From: Hypomesus transpacificus
Lineage: Eukaryota; Chordata; Actinopteri; Osmeriformes; Osmeridae
DNA: 64,000 nt
Assembly (NCBI RefSeq): GCF_021917145.1
Contig: NC_061062.1
Span: forward strand, 6,337,160-6,401,159
Direction of reading: 5' to 3'
A model generated the notes under the pieces. That model was not told the DNA's origin. It did not search any database and was given only the letters and a program-made list of their open reading frames with translations. The stretch's first letter is position 1. Every line of letters starts with the position of its first letter. Of the stretch, positions 1 through 10,797 are shown piece after piece. A program made the translations under genes and the position numbers.

Positions 1-510
1 GATTCGTTCATTTTACTGAACGAGATTCAAAGAACCGAATCAGTAAAAAGAACCGAACTTCCCATCACTAGTCCACGTGTATCAACGTGTGAGAGGATCT
101 GTTCCTCAACGTCTGTATTCCCTTCAACCTATTGGTCTGTCGTGTTTGTTCTCTGGCTGTTCGTCCTCAATAAACTGTTTCCCTCAACTACATCTGTGTT
201 TGCCAGTCCCGTGACACTCTCTCTCTTCCGGTTCTCTGTGGGGGGATAGGCTGTTACTGACTCCATCATTTAGTAATTTGTCTCAGTAGATATGATACAG
301 AAGGCTAATGAGCTTCAATGTGGAGGTGTCTCTGTTTTTTTTTTTTTTTTCTGAGATGTTATTTTGTTAGTTGCTTTGTGGATCCTTTTGGATTAGTCAA
401 ACTGCTAAATGTGTGTTTCCAGTCTTTTTTATATTCTCTGTGAACAAGGGGTTTTGGTTTATCTGATTCAGCAGGATAACTGTAGCCTGGCTCTGCCTTC
501 CTACGTACTT
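1..510. other. repeat-like left edge, no gene seen
   Basis: No coding feature is supported here. The first 70 bases (ATTCGTTCATTTTACTGAAC and onward) look like the end of a dispersed transposable element, and an AATAAA-containing stretch followed by GTGACACTC around 165-225 could be the tail of an LTR. A run of about 16 T lies near 333-350. These identifications are inference only. Confidence 0.25.
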
Positions 511-665
511 CCGCTCAATTTGGATTTTGCTTCTGTACTAGGTCTGGGATGTCGGTTCTGAAGTCGGTTTCCAGAAACACATTTTTTGTAGGTCCAATCA
601 GCGAACAGAGGTAGTGGCTGAGAACGATGACGTTAATGTCGTGCACTTGTTTGAGTAGTTCAGTA

Positions 666-855
666 ATGGCGGCGGAGAAAGATGCGAGCGAAACTATGCT
701 GCGGTTGTGGCAACGCTGCCGAATATAGGTTAAAGCCGGAGCAAGAACATTCCTTGCTGAGTTTTGTTGGTGGCCATGATGTTGTGGCCCTCCTCCCCAC
801 GGGGTTCGGGAAAAGTTTGATTTTCCAGCTACGGCAGCTAGCTCCGTTACAGTAG
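666..855 (+). pseudogene. RecQ-like helicase N-terminal fragment
   Basis: A short open stretch beginning with ATG at 666 continues in a second frame from 721 to a TAG at 853-855. The second frame reads LKPEQEHSLLSF followed by VVALLPTGFGKSLIFQ, which resembles helicase motif 0/I (Walker A, GFGKS) of RecQ-family ATP-dependent DNA helicases. The two parts are offset by one base at about 720, and nothing recognisable as helicase follows the stop. I read it as a broken fragment, either a decayed retrocopy or a piece of a helicase-bearing repeat. The antisense reading frame over the same bases is treated as a shadow. Confidence 0.45.
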
Positions 856-1929
856 TGGTGAAGGAGTTGGCTAAGGCGAACACTTGCGATTGGTTATGGC
901 AAATCAGAGTGGCTCTGGGCGGATCCAATAGTTTTTAACTTCAACAGAGGACCCGCCTTCAAGGAAGTTAACGTTTGTCAATCGAGAGATCCCAGACCCT
1001 CAGTACAAATGAAATGTACGAGGGTCTGGTTAGGACCAGGCTAGGATAACTGAATGCTCATTAATGAATGATTTTTTTTTTTATGTTCTAGTATATAATC
1101 ATATTGTTGTTTGGATACGTTTGAGTATTTTTTGTATGGCGAACACAATTGATTTTTGAGGGGTTTGGCAGTTATTTTACTCTCAGTTTCATAAACAGGT
1201 TTTAGGCATGTTTGGTATGCAGTCTGTTTGTTGCATTCTGGGTGTTTGATTGGGTGTTATATGACTCTCTGCAGTTTCTCCTGGTCCATCAGGACCTGAG
1301 TAGGGTGACATAAGTGCACATGCGCTGGTAATGAGGGGTAGTAAATCACACGGTAACCGGTGGAGCCCCTGGGGCACATTTAGAAGGCTGAACTGAGCGT
1401 GGACCAAAAAGAGTCACCATTACACTGATTTGTGGCTGTGGCTTTTGTATAAACGCTAACACCTTTTGGTCACATGTGAAGGGCGTCCACACGGCTCTCC
1501 CGAGTCTTTACTCCAAGGAAACACTAGCACACAAACGCACACATTCACACATGGTTGAACCGTCCATGGAATGCACACGGAGAATTCACGCAACATGCCA
1601 CCCAGTGGCGTTTCTACATTAGGGGCACGTGGTGAGCGTGAACCACACCGGCCAAAGTTAACATTGGGAGATGGGGCACTTTCAGATGTGCCCCATGAAA
1701 TCTGCCTAGCAACTGAAATATTGCGAAAACCGCGAAAACTGTACCCCGTGACCAAGAAATAAAACATAGGCAGATCATATCAGACAGAGTAATGCCAATA
1801 ACGTAACTGCTAGTTAGCTATCGCTAGTTTTCGAGTATTTTGGAAGTGTTCAGACTTCTCTGTGATGTCAAGCTCTCCATCTTTCCTTCCCTCTGACACC
1901 AACACCTTATCTGCAAGTGTGCTGTCTCC

Positions 1930-2183
1930 CTTCATCTCGCTGAGGTTCAGGAGAGCCATGTTGAGGAAATCGTCAGCAAAATGAAATCCTGTACCTTGGA
2001 CCCCATCCCCACTGCTCTGCTCAAGTCACACATCCCCACTCTCAGTCCTTTCATCACCAAAGTTGTTAACCTTTCCCTTCAGTCTGGCTGTGTCCCACCG
2101 GCTCTCAAGGTTGCAGTCATCCGTCCCCTTCTCAAGAAGCCCACACTGGACCCGGAGGTTCTAGCAAACTACAGGCCTACAAG
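1930..2183 (+). mobile_element. LINE reverse transcriptase fragment (L2-like)
   Basis: The plus strand encodes EESHVEEIVSKM-like sequence followed by SCTLDPIPTALLK, FITKVVNLSLQSG and VIRPLLKKPTLDPEVLANYRP, the stretch just before the catalytic palm of L2/CR1-type LINE reverse transcriptases. It stops abruptly at about 2183, where an unrelated charged coiled-coil frame begins, so neither the catalytic aspartates nor the 3' end are present. It is a truncated fossil. Confidence 0.7.
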
Positions 2184-2525
2184 ACAGAGCAACAACAAGT
2201 GGTCACTGAGGAAAAAAGGGGTGAGGTTGGAGAAATGGATCAAATTGAGCAAGACAGTGAGCAAGAAAGGAAAAGGCTCGAGACGGAAAGCCAAGAGGAG
2301 GGAAGAAAAAGAGAGATGGAAAGAAAAATGGAGGAGAGGAGGCAAAGAGAAGAGCATAGAAAAGCCATGGAGCTGAGATGGAGACAAAAAGGAGACAGGA
2401 GATGGAAAGAGAAAGAACTGAAGAGACAGAAAGAGCTTGAGAAAAAGTCAGAGGAAGAGGTCACTCACTAAAAAAGAGAGGGACTAAAAGAGAGGGACAA
2501 AACCCAGTTGGCCAGGTTATATGAC

Positions 2526-3360
2526 ATGAGAGAAAAAGCTGCAGATAACTTTTGGCTCCAAACAACATTGGACAAGCAAATAGAGTTGGTTAAAGATAGG
2601 GAGAGAATTATGAGAGAGGATGCGAAAATGAAAGAATCAGAGAAGAGATGGGAGGAGGAGGAAAGACAACGGCAGGAATGCGGACAAGAGTCTGATGAGG
2701 CAAGACGACAGTGGCAGGAGAAGCATAGACTAGCAGTCATGAGGAGAAAGGAGAAAGAGAATAGGAAAACCATCGAGGAAAGGAGTCAGTACAGGAGAGA
2801 AGAGGAGCAAAGAATAAAAGAGATGGAACTAGAAATGAAAAGGCAAGAGAAACTCAAGGAGGAGAAAATAGCAGATACAAAGGAGGATTGCACAGTCGTA
2901 AAGAAGGACGATGCAGAAATGAAACGCAAAAGCAGAGAGAAGGTTAAGAATGCGTGGGGGCCAGAGAAGGAAGCTACAGAGAAGGAAGTGTCAGAGAAGG
3001 AAGTGACAGAGAAGGAAGTGTCAGAGAAGGAACAGTCAGCGACAAGTAAGAAATGTTTTTTGTGATGTGAAAGTGTACTATATAATAATGTCAGAATGAT
3101 TTCATTGAGACACTGTTGTAGGCTTGACAATCGTTATTCTTTGTGCCGTAAACCACGTTGAAGTATTTAATGCTTGTCTCTTGTAAACAGACATGGAGAA
3201 GAAACGTGGTTTCTGGAGACAGTTCTGGCAGAAAGTAAAACCAAAAAAGAAGGCAACAAAAGAGGAGAAGAAAAGAGCCAGACTGGCTGAAATTGAAGCG
3301 TATGTGGAGAAACTGAACAAAGAGGCCGACCGTAACATAAAGGCCTTTGAGGATACGTAG
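2526..3360 (+). CDS. Lys/Glu-rich coiled-coil protein, two exons, unrecognised
   Basis: Exon 1 runs from ATG 2526 to 3045 (donor GTAAGA at 3046) and exon 2 from 3191 (acceptor AACAG) to TAG 3358-3360. The phases match (one base plus two), giving 229 residues. The protein is almost entirely charged helix (EEEERQRQECGQES, EKEVSEKEVTEKEVSEKE), so it should form a long coiled coil; exon 2 is basic and ends KAFEDT. No domain or membrane segment is visible. The same frame is open upstream (2184-2468, also coiled coil) but is separated by TAA 2469-2471, so the gene may be a truncated or decayed copy of a longer one. AATAAA signals follow at 3650 and 3700. Function unknown. Confidence 0.45.
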
Positions 3361-4080
3361 TCTACACCTTCAGTTGGGGCCTCAGATCAGTCATGGCGGC
3401 CGCCTGGAGGGAAATCAAGATAGGGTCAAATTAAAAATTCCCTTCAACCCGTTTTTTAATCTAACTTGTAAAAGGAAGGATACTTACCCATTGCTCTCCC
3501 CTGCAACAGCTCTATATCGTGTCTAGAAGGATGGATGACATTCTGCTGCTGACCTTGATCACCAGGACCTCTACAACATCTCCACTACATATACAGGCTT
3601 TTCCTCAAACGAACGAATGAACCTTATCAACCTTGAACTAATGAACCTTAATAAAGTTGACATATTGACCACATGCTTTTACAGTGCAATGTTGATTCAA
3701 ATAAAGGTTTTATTGATGCATGGCAACAACAACAAACAACATCATCAACCGTTAACCTAAGCTAACCAACACTTCCTTCTTCATGAACTACCATGTGATG
3801 ACACAGATGGGGTTGGGTTTAGCTCAGTGCAAGACAGCCTGGAAGAAACCAGGCTAACCACATTGTGGATGATCACCCTCTCCCTGAATGTGCTGCTTTG
3901 GATTTAAAGCTGTGAAATGTTAGATTGTGTGTATGTAATGAGGAGATGGGTTGAACACTGTGCCAGCAGGGGGAGACAGACCTAAACTTTTGAAGATTAA
4001 GAATGTTGGTACTGATGTCACACTGGTAGCCCCGCCCTCCTCTTCTTCATGTACAGGACCATGCTGAATGCCAGCAGGTC
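3361..4080. other. 3' flank of coiled-coil gene and V1 upstream region
   Basis: No gene is seen. AATAAA polyadenylation signals occur at 3650-3655 and 3700-3705. A stretch at 3809-3835 (GGGTTTAGCTCAGTGCAAGA) resembles the A-box half of a tRNA-derived SINE. The decamer ACTGATGTCA at 4011-4020 lies 94 bp before the V1 start codon and resembles the T-cell receptor beta V promoter element. Confidence 0.4.
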
Positions 4081-4113
4081 ATCAGGTCGTCACACAACAG
4101 AAGACTGTTCACC

Positions 4114-4545
4114 ATGATCCTAGCCTTCATCCTCTGCTCTCTCTGTCTGCCCTGCATCAAGGGTGAGCAGAACAACATTTCAGAGAGAAAAACAGAATCA
4201 TGGTTTTAGTTTATCTCATCACCACTGTTTCTCTCCACAGGTTCCTCTGCCAGTCAGTCAGTTCAGCAGACCCCCTCTGCTCTGATCAAGAACCTGGGAG
4301 ACTCTGTTGACAAAGAGATCCTTTGTTCACACAGCGTTCAAAACTATGATTGTATCCTCTGGTACAAACAACATTTAGATGGGGCTCTCCAGCTACTTGG
4401 TTATCTGAATCTTAAGTTTCCATATCCAGAAGAAGATGTGAAAGGACAAATCAGCTTTGAGGGAGATGGGCGTAGCGAGTCAAAACTCTCCATCTCCAAA
4501 CTCTCTCCAAGTGACGGAGCAGTGTATTTCTGTGCTGCTAGTCTG
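4114..4545 (+). CDS. TRBV segment 1 (V1)
   Basis: T-cell receptor beta variable segment, supplying the N-terminal Ig V domain of the beta chain after joining to D and J. Leader exon 4114-4162 (49 nt, hydrophobic, ends after one codon base); V exon 4241-4545 after acceptor CTCTCCACAG. Conserved points seen: first Cys in EILCSHS, Trp in ILWYKQ, second Cys in AVYFCAAS. The V exon has no in-frame ATG, so it is easily missed. RSS: heptamer CACAGTG 4546-4552, 22-bp spacer, nonamer ACAAAAACC 4575-4583. It pairs with V3 as one subfamily (CAASLHS end). It looks intact. Confidence 0.9.
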
Positions 4546-4928
4546 CACAGTGATGCACCCTCCCTCTCTCCTCTACAAAAACCCTCCTGTGATAAGAGTG
4601 GTGATCAGTGTGTGTGAGCAGCCAGTCTGAGACTGGCTCCCTCTCAACACCTGGGGCTAACGTCTGCCAGGGAATCAGGAGCAGCACTTTGATCAACGCT
4701 CACACACCACCACACTGGTGATCTGCTGATAAAGGTTCAACTGCAGTCTGACTTGTTCTGAGGACACACAGAGAAACAGCATCTAACCTGGTGGAGGAGG
4801 TGACAGGACTGGAGGTGGAGATCAGGAGGGCTTCTTCAGAGTCACGTCATTTCCTCCCTCCAGAGAGAGAAGCACAGTCATGTTTCTGGTCAGTTGCTGA
4901 GATGTGTTCAGCTCTGACATCCTCATCC

Positions 4929-5413
4929 ATGATCTCTCTTGTCATCCCAGTCTCTGTGTCGCTACTGTGGGCTGCAGGTACTTTCCAGGAACTGTTCTCT
5001 CTGCTACAGTGTGGAGAGATTCATTCTCAGGTCTAGCTGAGCTGGTGGACCTCAACGGTGGTTCATCAAGTCATCCTCATGTCCTGGTTTTGGTCTCTGT
5101 GTCTCCAGGTCTCTCTGAGGGGAGTGATGTCACCCAGACCCCCAGCATCCTCTGGTCAATCAAGGGGCAGCCTGCTGAGATGGACTGCAGTCACACCAAG
5201 GGTGTTGGGTACTACCAGATGTACTGGTACAGACAGCTACCAGGACAGGGGATGAAGCAGGTTGCGTTCACTGTTGCCAGCAGCAAGCCTGACTATGGAG
5301 AGTTCAGTGAAGTCAAATTCTCTGCAAACAAGACTGTAGCAGAGAGAGGGTCTTTCACAGTGAAGAACTCTTTACCAGAAGACAACGGCATGTACTTCTG
5401 TGCTGTTTATGAA
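4929..5413 (+). CDS. TRBV segment 2 (V2)
   Basis: Leader exon 4929-4977 (MISLVIPVSVSLLWAA) and V exon 5109-5413. Framework landmarks are MDCSH (first Cys), YYQMYWYRQ (Trp) and MYFCAVY (second Cys). The junction codes CAVYE, unlike the CAAS end of most neighbours, and this matches V4, with which it shares the SDVTQ start. RSS: CACAGTG 5414-5420, 23-bp spacer, ACAAAAACC 5444-5452, essentially consensus. A CRE-like TCACGTCA at 4842-4849 lies about 80 bp before the start codon. No defect is seen. Confidence 0.9.
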
Positions 5414-5596
5414 CACAGTGATACAGACATCATGTGCAGCTGCACAAAAACCCCCTGTGAGTTTTGATCTTCATTCAGAATGATGAACCATCTGATGATG
5501 TTTATCCCCATTATGGACTGTAGGGGGCACTCTAGTTCCATTAATCCTCACGTCTCTAATGTTGCTGTTGCCTCAGACTTCTCCTGAAAGGTCCTG

Positions 5597-5606
5597 AGTG
5601 ACGTCA
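5597..5606 (+). promoter_or_regulatory. AGTGACGTCA, CRE-type decamer between V2 and V3
   Basis: The ten bases match the TRBV promoter decamer consensus AGTGAYRTCA exactly. It lies 319 bp before the V3 start codon, further than the 75-105 bp seen for other V segments here, so its assignment to V3 is uncertain. Confidence 0.4.
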
Positions 5607-5924
5607 TGTGAGATGACAGTGTGTTCTGCTGACACTCCCTCCATCCACCTCCTCTGGGCAGAGTCACTGTGACACAGCAGGGGGTGGGTGTAGCTCAGTG
5701 GTAGACAGCCTCCTCCCTCTCAGTCAGTAAGCAGACTTCATGTGAACAGAACTTTTCAAACCGTTACAAAGTGCTTTCCTGCACATTTATCAATCCAACA
5801 AACCAACACAGAATCAAAGCCAGTCCCAGTAAAGACAACAGTGGTCCAGCAGTAACAGGTCAGAACAAGTCCCTGATTATCTGAGTGAAGCCTCACTGGT
5901 AGAGCTTCAGCAGACAGGAGCACC

Positions 5925-6355
5925 ATGATCATCCTGCTCATCAGCATATCCATTCATGCTGTCTGGGGTTCAAGTGAGTTTACATTCATAAGATTATTAA
6001 TTCCTTTGGTTACTTAAAAAAAAAAATAAAGGCAATAACATCTTGTCTTACCTCATCTGCAGGTTCGTCTCTGAGTGACCAAGTTCACCAGACTCCTGCA
6101 GCCTTGATTAAGGACCTGGGAGATTCTACTGAGCTGAACTGCAGACATCATATCCAAAGTTACAGTGTTATCCTCTGGTACAAACAATCTGACACAGGAG
6201 AACTAGTGTATCTGGGATACATGCAAGGGACAACTGGATTTCCTGAAGCTGGGTTCAAAATCACAGGAAATGCAAACCAAGGCCAAACCTGCACATTAAC
6301 AATAGAGCAGCTCCCTTCAGACAGCAGTGCAGTGTATTTCTGTGCTGCTAGTCTC
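5925..6355 (+). CDS. TRBV segment 3 (V3)
   Basis: Leader exon 5925-5973 (MIILLISISIHAVWGS) and V exon 6063-6355, starting SSLSDQVHQTPAALIK. First Cys in ELNCRHH, Trp in VILWYKQ, second Cys in AVYFCAAS. Same subfamily as V1. RSS heptamer CACAGTG 6356-6362 with 22-bp spacer; the nonamer ACATAAACG (6385-6393) departs from ACAAAAACC at several positions, so recombination efficiency may be reduced. Otherwise the reading frame is open throughout and splice phases match. Confidence 0.88.
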
Positions 6356-6665
6356 CACAGTGGTGTATTTCCCCTCTGTTCAATACATAAACGTCTCCCA
6401 GACTGTGCTGTCTGTGTGGTAGGACTCCTCCACACACCTGCATGAAGCCACCGTCACCAATTTTGATCCAGGGCCAGAACTCTGCTCAGCTATGAGGAGA
6501 GGAGGAGCTTTCCGATGCACCTCAGGTGATGCAGGCCTTTCACTCACAAACACAGACACACACACACACATCCTCCCGCCCTCCCAGTTCTAGTGAAGCT
6601 CAGTTTGGAGAAGGTACACCAGTGGTTCTGTTCAGAGTAGCTCTCTCCAGATCTAGAGGGCCAGC

Positions 6666-7146
6666 ATGACTCTCCAAGCTCTCCTCCCAGTGTCTCTCTC
6701 TCTACTCTGGCTCACAGGTACTGTAGGGTCAGTGGCTACATAGGAAACATCTCCATGATGGACTACATAACGCTCACACGGTGTAGATGTTTACAAGAGC
6801 ATCACTTCCACTCTGCTATGATTATAATCTCCATCCCACAGGTCACTGCCAGAAGAGTGATGTCACACAGCAGCCAGGAACGATCTGGAGTCTTGCCCAG
6901 AAAACTGCAGAGATGAACTGCAGCCATGAGAAAGACGCGAGTTACTATCAGATGTACTGGTTCAGACAGCGTCCAGGGGAGTCCATGATGCTCATCGTGT
7001 TCACAAGCGTTGGTATGCAGCCGGACTACGGAGATCTCAGTAAAACCAAATACTCAGCTGTTAAATCTGTAGCTCAGAACGGAGCATTCACCGTGAACGA
7101 CTTGACACCAGAGGACAGCGGGCTGTATTTCTGTGCTGTCAGCCAA
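6666..7146 (+). CDS. TRBV segment 4 (V4)
   Basis: Leader exon 6666-6717 (MTLQALLPVSLSLLWLT, 52 nt) and V exon 6842-7146. Landmarks are MNCSHE (first Cys), YYQMYWFRQ (Trp) and LYFCAVS (second Cys). It is close to V2 (SDVTQ start, CAV end). RSS: CACAGTG 7147-7153, 23-bp spacer, ACAAAAACT 7177-7185. It appears intact, and is the last segment before the V5-V12 cassette array. Confidence 0.9.
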
Positions 7147-7368
7147 CACAGTGATACAAACTGATTGTACAGCTGAACAAAAACTGGTTTGTGTAAGCCT
7201 TGGGTTTGTTTTCCTGAATCATCAGAACAGATGTGGTGTCTGTCCTGTAGGTGGAGCTACAGCTCAACAAGTCCTCCAGCACCAGACTGGGGGTGAAGTC
7301 TTGTTCTGGATCACACCAGAGCTCAGAGCTCCTCAGAGTCCCTGAACATTTCTGGACTGGGAGTCAAC

Positions 7369-7867
7369 ATGATCACATGTCTCATGTTCACAGTGATTTT
7401 TCTTCATCCTGACCGGTAAATGTCATATATTCCTCTCAGAGTCATTACTGTTTAGAAATGCTAAATGTGACTGATTTCTATATAGTAATAAAGTGTTTTG
7501 ATGTCTTGTGTGTCCATGTGGTGGTAATATCTTCTCTCTGTCTGTCCAGTTGTGTGTCAGACAGTGGAGGTCCACCAGACTCCCTCTGATCTCCTCAGCA
7601 GAGATGGAGATACTGTGCAGCTCGTCTGCACCCACGGCCAGACTGACTACAGAGTGATGCTCTGGTACTTCCAGAAACCAGGGGACACAGCTCTCACACT
7701 CATCGGGTACTTGAATTATGGGGCTCCAAACTTTGAAGGTTCAAATAAAGAACATTTTAGTTTCACTGGGGATCTCAGCAGTGACAAGGCAAAGAACGCC
7801 TCTTTTGTTATTAAGAACCTGAGTGTAAACAGTCACAGTGCAGTTTATTACTGTGCTGCCAGCTATG
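7369..7867 (+). pseudogene. TRBV segment 5 (V5), leader frameshift
   Basis: V exon 7550-7867 is open and typical: VCQTVEVHQTPSDLL start, VQLVCTHG (first Cys), VMLWYFQ (Trp), AVYYCAASYA (second Cys). RSS CACAGTG 7868-7874, 22-bp spacer, ACAAAAACC 7897-7905. The leader 7369-7415 is 47 nt, whereas sister segments V7, V9 and V11 have 46. An extra T in the run at 7396-7401 shifts the frame so the leader no longer joins in phase, and the first base of the V exon is T, not G. As written the joined product would hit an early stop. Either a true pseudogene or a one-base sequencing error in a T run. Confidence 0.8.
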
Positions 7868-8058
7868 CACAGTGCTACAGATCCCGTCTGTTTTCTACAA
7901 AAACCCTCAGAGTGAAACACCTGAATTTGAGGTATGAATTAAATCCAGCAACATCATATCAGCACATTCGGATTACATCACTTCCTGTTCCTGCTCAAAC
8001 TCCAGGAAGTGATGCTAAGTCCTCAGTTGGTCTTCAAGGCTCAGCACTGATAGTCACC

Positions 8059-8554
8059 ATGATCAGACTTCTCATTATCTTCTTTGTTCCTTTGTTCTGG
8101 ATTACAGGTAACCTTGCTGACATCACAGGACATTACACTTTGACACTGCTACTTAAATGCCTTTAAACTGTAGTGTAGTAACATGATTAATTAAATATGT
8201 GTGGCAAGCTTTATATAAATCAGAGTTACTCTCCTTTTCTTTCCACAGGAGTGTCACTCAGTCAAGAGGTGATCCAGACTCCCTCTACTCTCCTGGGGAA
8301 GCCAGAAGATAAGATCCAACTGAGCTGTAGACATAACATTCCTAATTACGACACTATACTCTGGTACCAGCGTTCAGTGGGAGACACTGCCCTGAAACTA
8401 ATAGCGTATGTTTCATACAAAAGTCCCATTGTTGAGTCTCCACATCAGGATATCTTCGATGTGAGTGGAGATGGTGAGAAAGAAGCCCACCTTCATCTCC
8501 TCAAACTGAGGCAACCTGAAGATGATGGACAATATTTCTGTGCAGCTTATATGA
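8059..8554 (+). CDS. TRBV segment 6 (V6)
   Basis: Leader exon 8059-8107 (MIRLLIIFFVPLFWIT) and V exon 8249-8554, starting GVSLSQEVIQTPSTLL. First Cys in LSCRHN, Trp in ILWYQRS, second Cys in QYFCAAYM. RSS: CACAGTG 8555-8561, 22-bp spacer, ACAAAAACC 8584-8592. Second member of the first two-gene cassette (V5-V6). An inverted AGTGATGTAA decamer lies about 75 bp before the start codon (TTACATCACT near 7973-7982). Intact. Confidence 0.9.
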
Positions 8555-8816
8555 CACAGTGGTACAGAACTCTGCTCTGCTTTACAAAAACCTTCCAGAC
8601 ACTATCAAGGCACACCTGTATCAAACCACAATAACAGGCCTGTACTCAGACGAGATGGGTATCGTCACCACAAATATACATCTGTCATCTGTCCTGTAGG
8701 TGGAGTTACAGCTCAACAAGTCCTCCAGCACCAGACTGGGGGTGAAGTCTTGTTCTGGATCAACCAGAGCTCAGAGCTCCTCAGAGTCCCTGAACATTTC
8801 TGGACTGGGAGTCAAC

Positions 8817-9320
8817 ATGATCACATGTCTCATACTCACTGTGATGTTCTTCATCCTGACTGGTAAATGTTATATATTCCTCTTAGTCATTACTGTTTAG
8901 ATATGCTAAATGTGAAAGATTTCTATATTGTAAGTGTATTATTAAGTGTTTTGATGTCTTGTGTTTCCATGTGGTGGTAATATCTTCTCTCTGTCTGTCC
9001 AGGTGTGTGTCAGACTGTGGAGGTCCACCAGACTCCCTCTGATCTCCTCAGCAGAGATGGAGATACTGTGCAGCTCGTCTGCACCCACAGTAAAACAGAT
9101 TATACCGTGATGCTCTGGTACTTCCAGAAACCAGGGGACACAGCTCTCACACTTATCGGGTATTTGAATTATGGGATTCCAAACTTTGAAGGTTCAAATG
9201 ATGAACATTTCAGTTTCACTGGTGATCTCGGTGGTGACAAGGCAAAGAACGCCTCTCTTGTCATTAAGAAACTGAGTGTAAACAGCCACAGTGCAGTTTA
9301 TTACTGTGCTGCCAGCTATG
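8817..9320 (+). CDS. TRBV segment 7 (V7)
   Basis: Leader exon 8817-8862 (MITCLILTVMFFILT) and V exon 9003-9320. Landmarks are VQLVCTHS, VMLWYFQK and AVYYCAASYA. Nearly identical to V5 and V9 but with a 46-nt in-phase leader. RSS: CACAGTG 9321-9327, 22-bp spacer, ACAAAAACC 9350-9358. The partner V8 is separated from it by a LINE insertion (9461-10712). The upstream 8690-8816 stretch (AGCTCAACAAGTCCTCCAGC) is shared with V5, V9 and V11 and is probably their common promoter region. Confidence 0.9.
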
Positions 9321-9460
9321 CACAGTGCTACAGATCCACTCTGTTCTCTACAAAAACCCTCATCTCTCATCCAGGAGTGGTTTGTGTGTCAGAGTGAAAC
9401 ACCTGCATCTGAGGTCTGAATTAGATCCAGCAACATCATGTCAGCAGAGCTGGATTACAT

Positions 9461-10712
9461 AATAATAACAATAATAATAATAAATGTTATTTATATAGCG
9501 CTCTTCAAAGTGCTCAATGTCACTGTACATGGTTAAAATAAACATAAAACAAGTACATCATATAAAATCACAGCATTAATTACACATTAAAAGCAGATCT
9601 AAAAAGGTGCGTTTTGACTAGTGATTTAAAAGTTGACACGTTGGTGCAGTCTCTGATGGGTTTGGGGAGTGAGTTCCAAAGGGAGGGAGCGGCGATGGAA
9701 AAAGCTCTGTCACCCCAGGTTCGGTGCTTGGTCCTGAGTGGGTTGGACAGGAGGTTGGCATCAGAGGAACGGAGGGAGCGGGAGGGAGTGTGTTGGTGGA
9801 GCAGGTCGGTGAGGTAGCGGGGGGCCTGGTTGTGAAGGGCTTTGTGAGTGAGAAGAAGGACTTTAAAGTGAATGCGTTGTGGGACGGAGCCAGTGGAGGT
9901 TCTGGAGGACGGGGGTGATGTGGTCACAGGAGCGGGTGTGAGTGAGCAGACGTGCGGCGGAGTTCTGGATGTACTGGAGTTTATTGAGGATTTTGGATGG
10001 TGAGCCGTAAAGGATGCTATTGCAGTAATCGAGTCTGGAAGTGATGAACGAGTGGATCAGAATCTCGGCAGAGGAAGAGGAGAGTGATGGACGGAGGCGT
10101 GCAATGTTTTTGAGATGGAAGAATGCAGTGCAGGTGATGTTATTGATGTGGCGTTCGAAGGTGAGGTGACTATCAAAAATGATGCCAAGGTTGAGGATTT
10201 GAGGGGAGGGGAACAGAGTGGCGTTGTCAATGTTGATGGTGAGGTTGTGGGTGGTTTTGGTGAGGGATTTCGGACCGATGATGATGAAGTCTGTTTTGTC
10301 ACAGTTGAGTTTGAGAAAGTTTATTTGCATCCAGGATTTAATTTCACTGAGACAGTTGGTGAGGGTGAAGATTGTAGCAGGGGTGATGGAGGTAGTGGAA
10401 ATGGTTGGATGGTAAAGTTGGATGTCATCGGCGTAGCAGTGAAAGCAGAGTCCATGACGGCGTATGATGTTGCCGAGATGAAGCAGGTAAAGGATGAATA
10501 GGAAGGGACCAAGCACCGAACCCTGGGGGACGCCTTGGGACAAAGGGGCAGGGGAGGAGGTGCAGTTGTTGATGTGCGGTGATATTAATGGTGGATTGAA
10601 GGCGGGAGAGGAGGATAGAGTGGTTAACACTGTCAAAGGCTGCAGTGAGGTCGAGAAGGATGAGGATGTTTAGATGGCCGGAGTCTGAAGAGAGGAGGAG
10701 ATCGTTGACACG
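9461..10712 (-). mobile_element. 5'-truncated L2-type LINE between V7 and V8
   Basis: On the minus strand, broken frames encode reverse-transcriptase landmarks: [10 protein letters not shown] (first catalytic Asp), [20 protein letters not shown] (catalytic YADD), [12 protein letters not shown], and LHWL/KVLLLTHKALH near the C-terminus. At least one frameshift separates the parts near 9863-9927. The 3' end is an ATT-type short repeat (9461-9484, read as TTATTATTATT on minus). A target duplication TACAT is visible at 9456-9460 and 10713-10717, and sister cassettes have the uninterrupted sequence GGATTACATCACTTCC. Inactive. Confidence 0.85.
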
Positions 10713-10797
10713 TACATCACTTCCTGTTCCTGCTACAACTCCAGGAAGTGATGCTAAGTCCTCAGTTGGTCCTCCAGGCTCAGCACTGATGGTCGTC

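Noticed and set aside
515-928. 137-residue minus-strand open frame
   Set aside because: It is antisense to the RecQ-like fragment and has no recognisable domain.
10057-10501. plus-strand frames inside the V7-V8 spacer
   Set aside because: Antisense shadows of the LINE reverse transcriptase.
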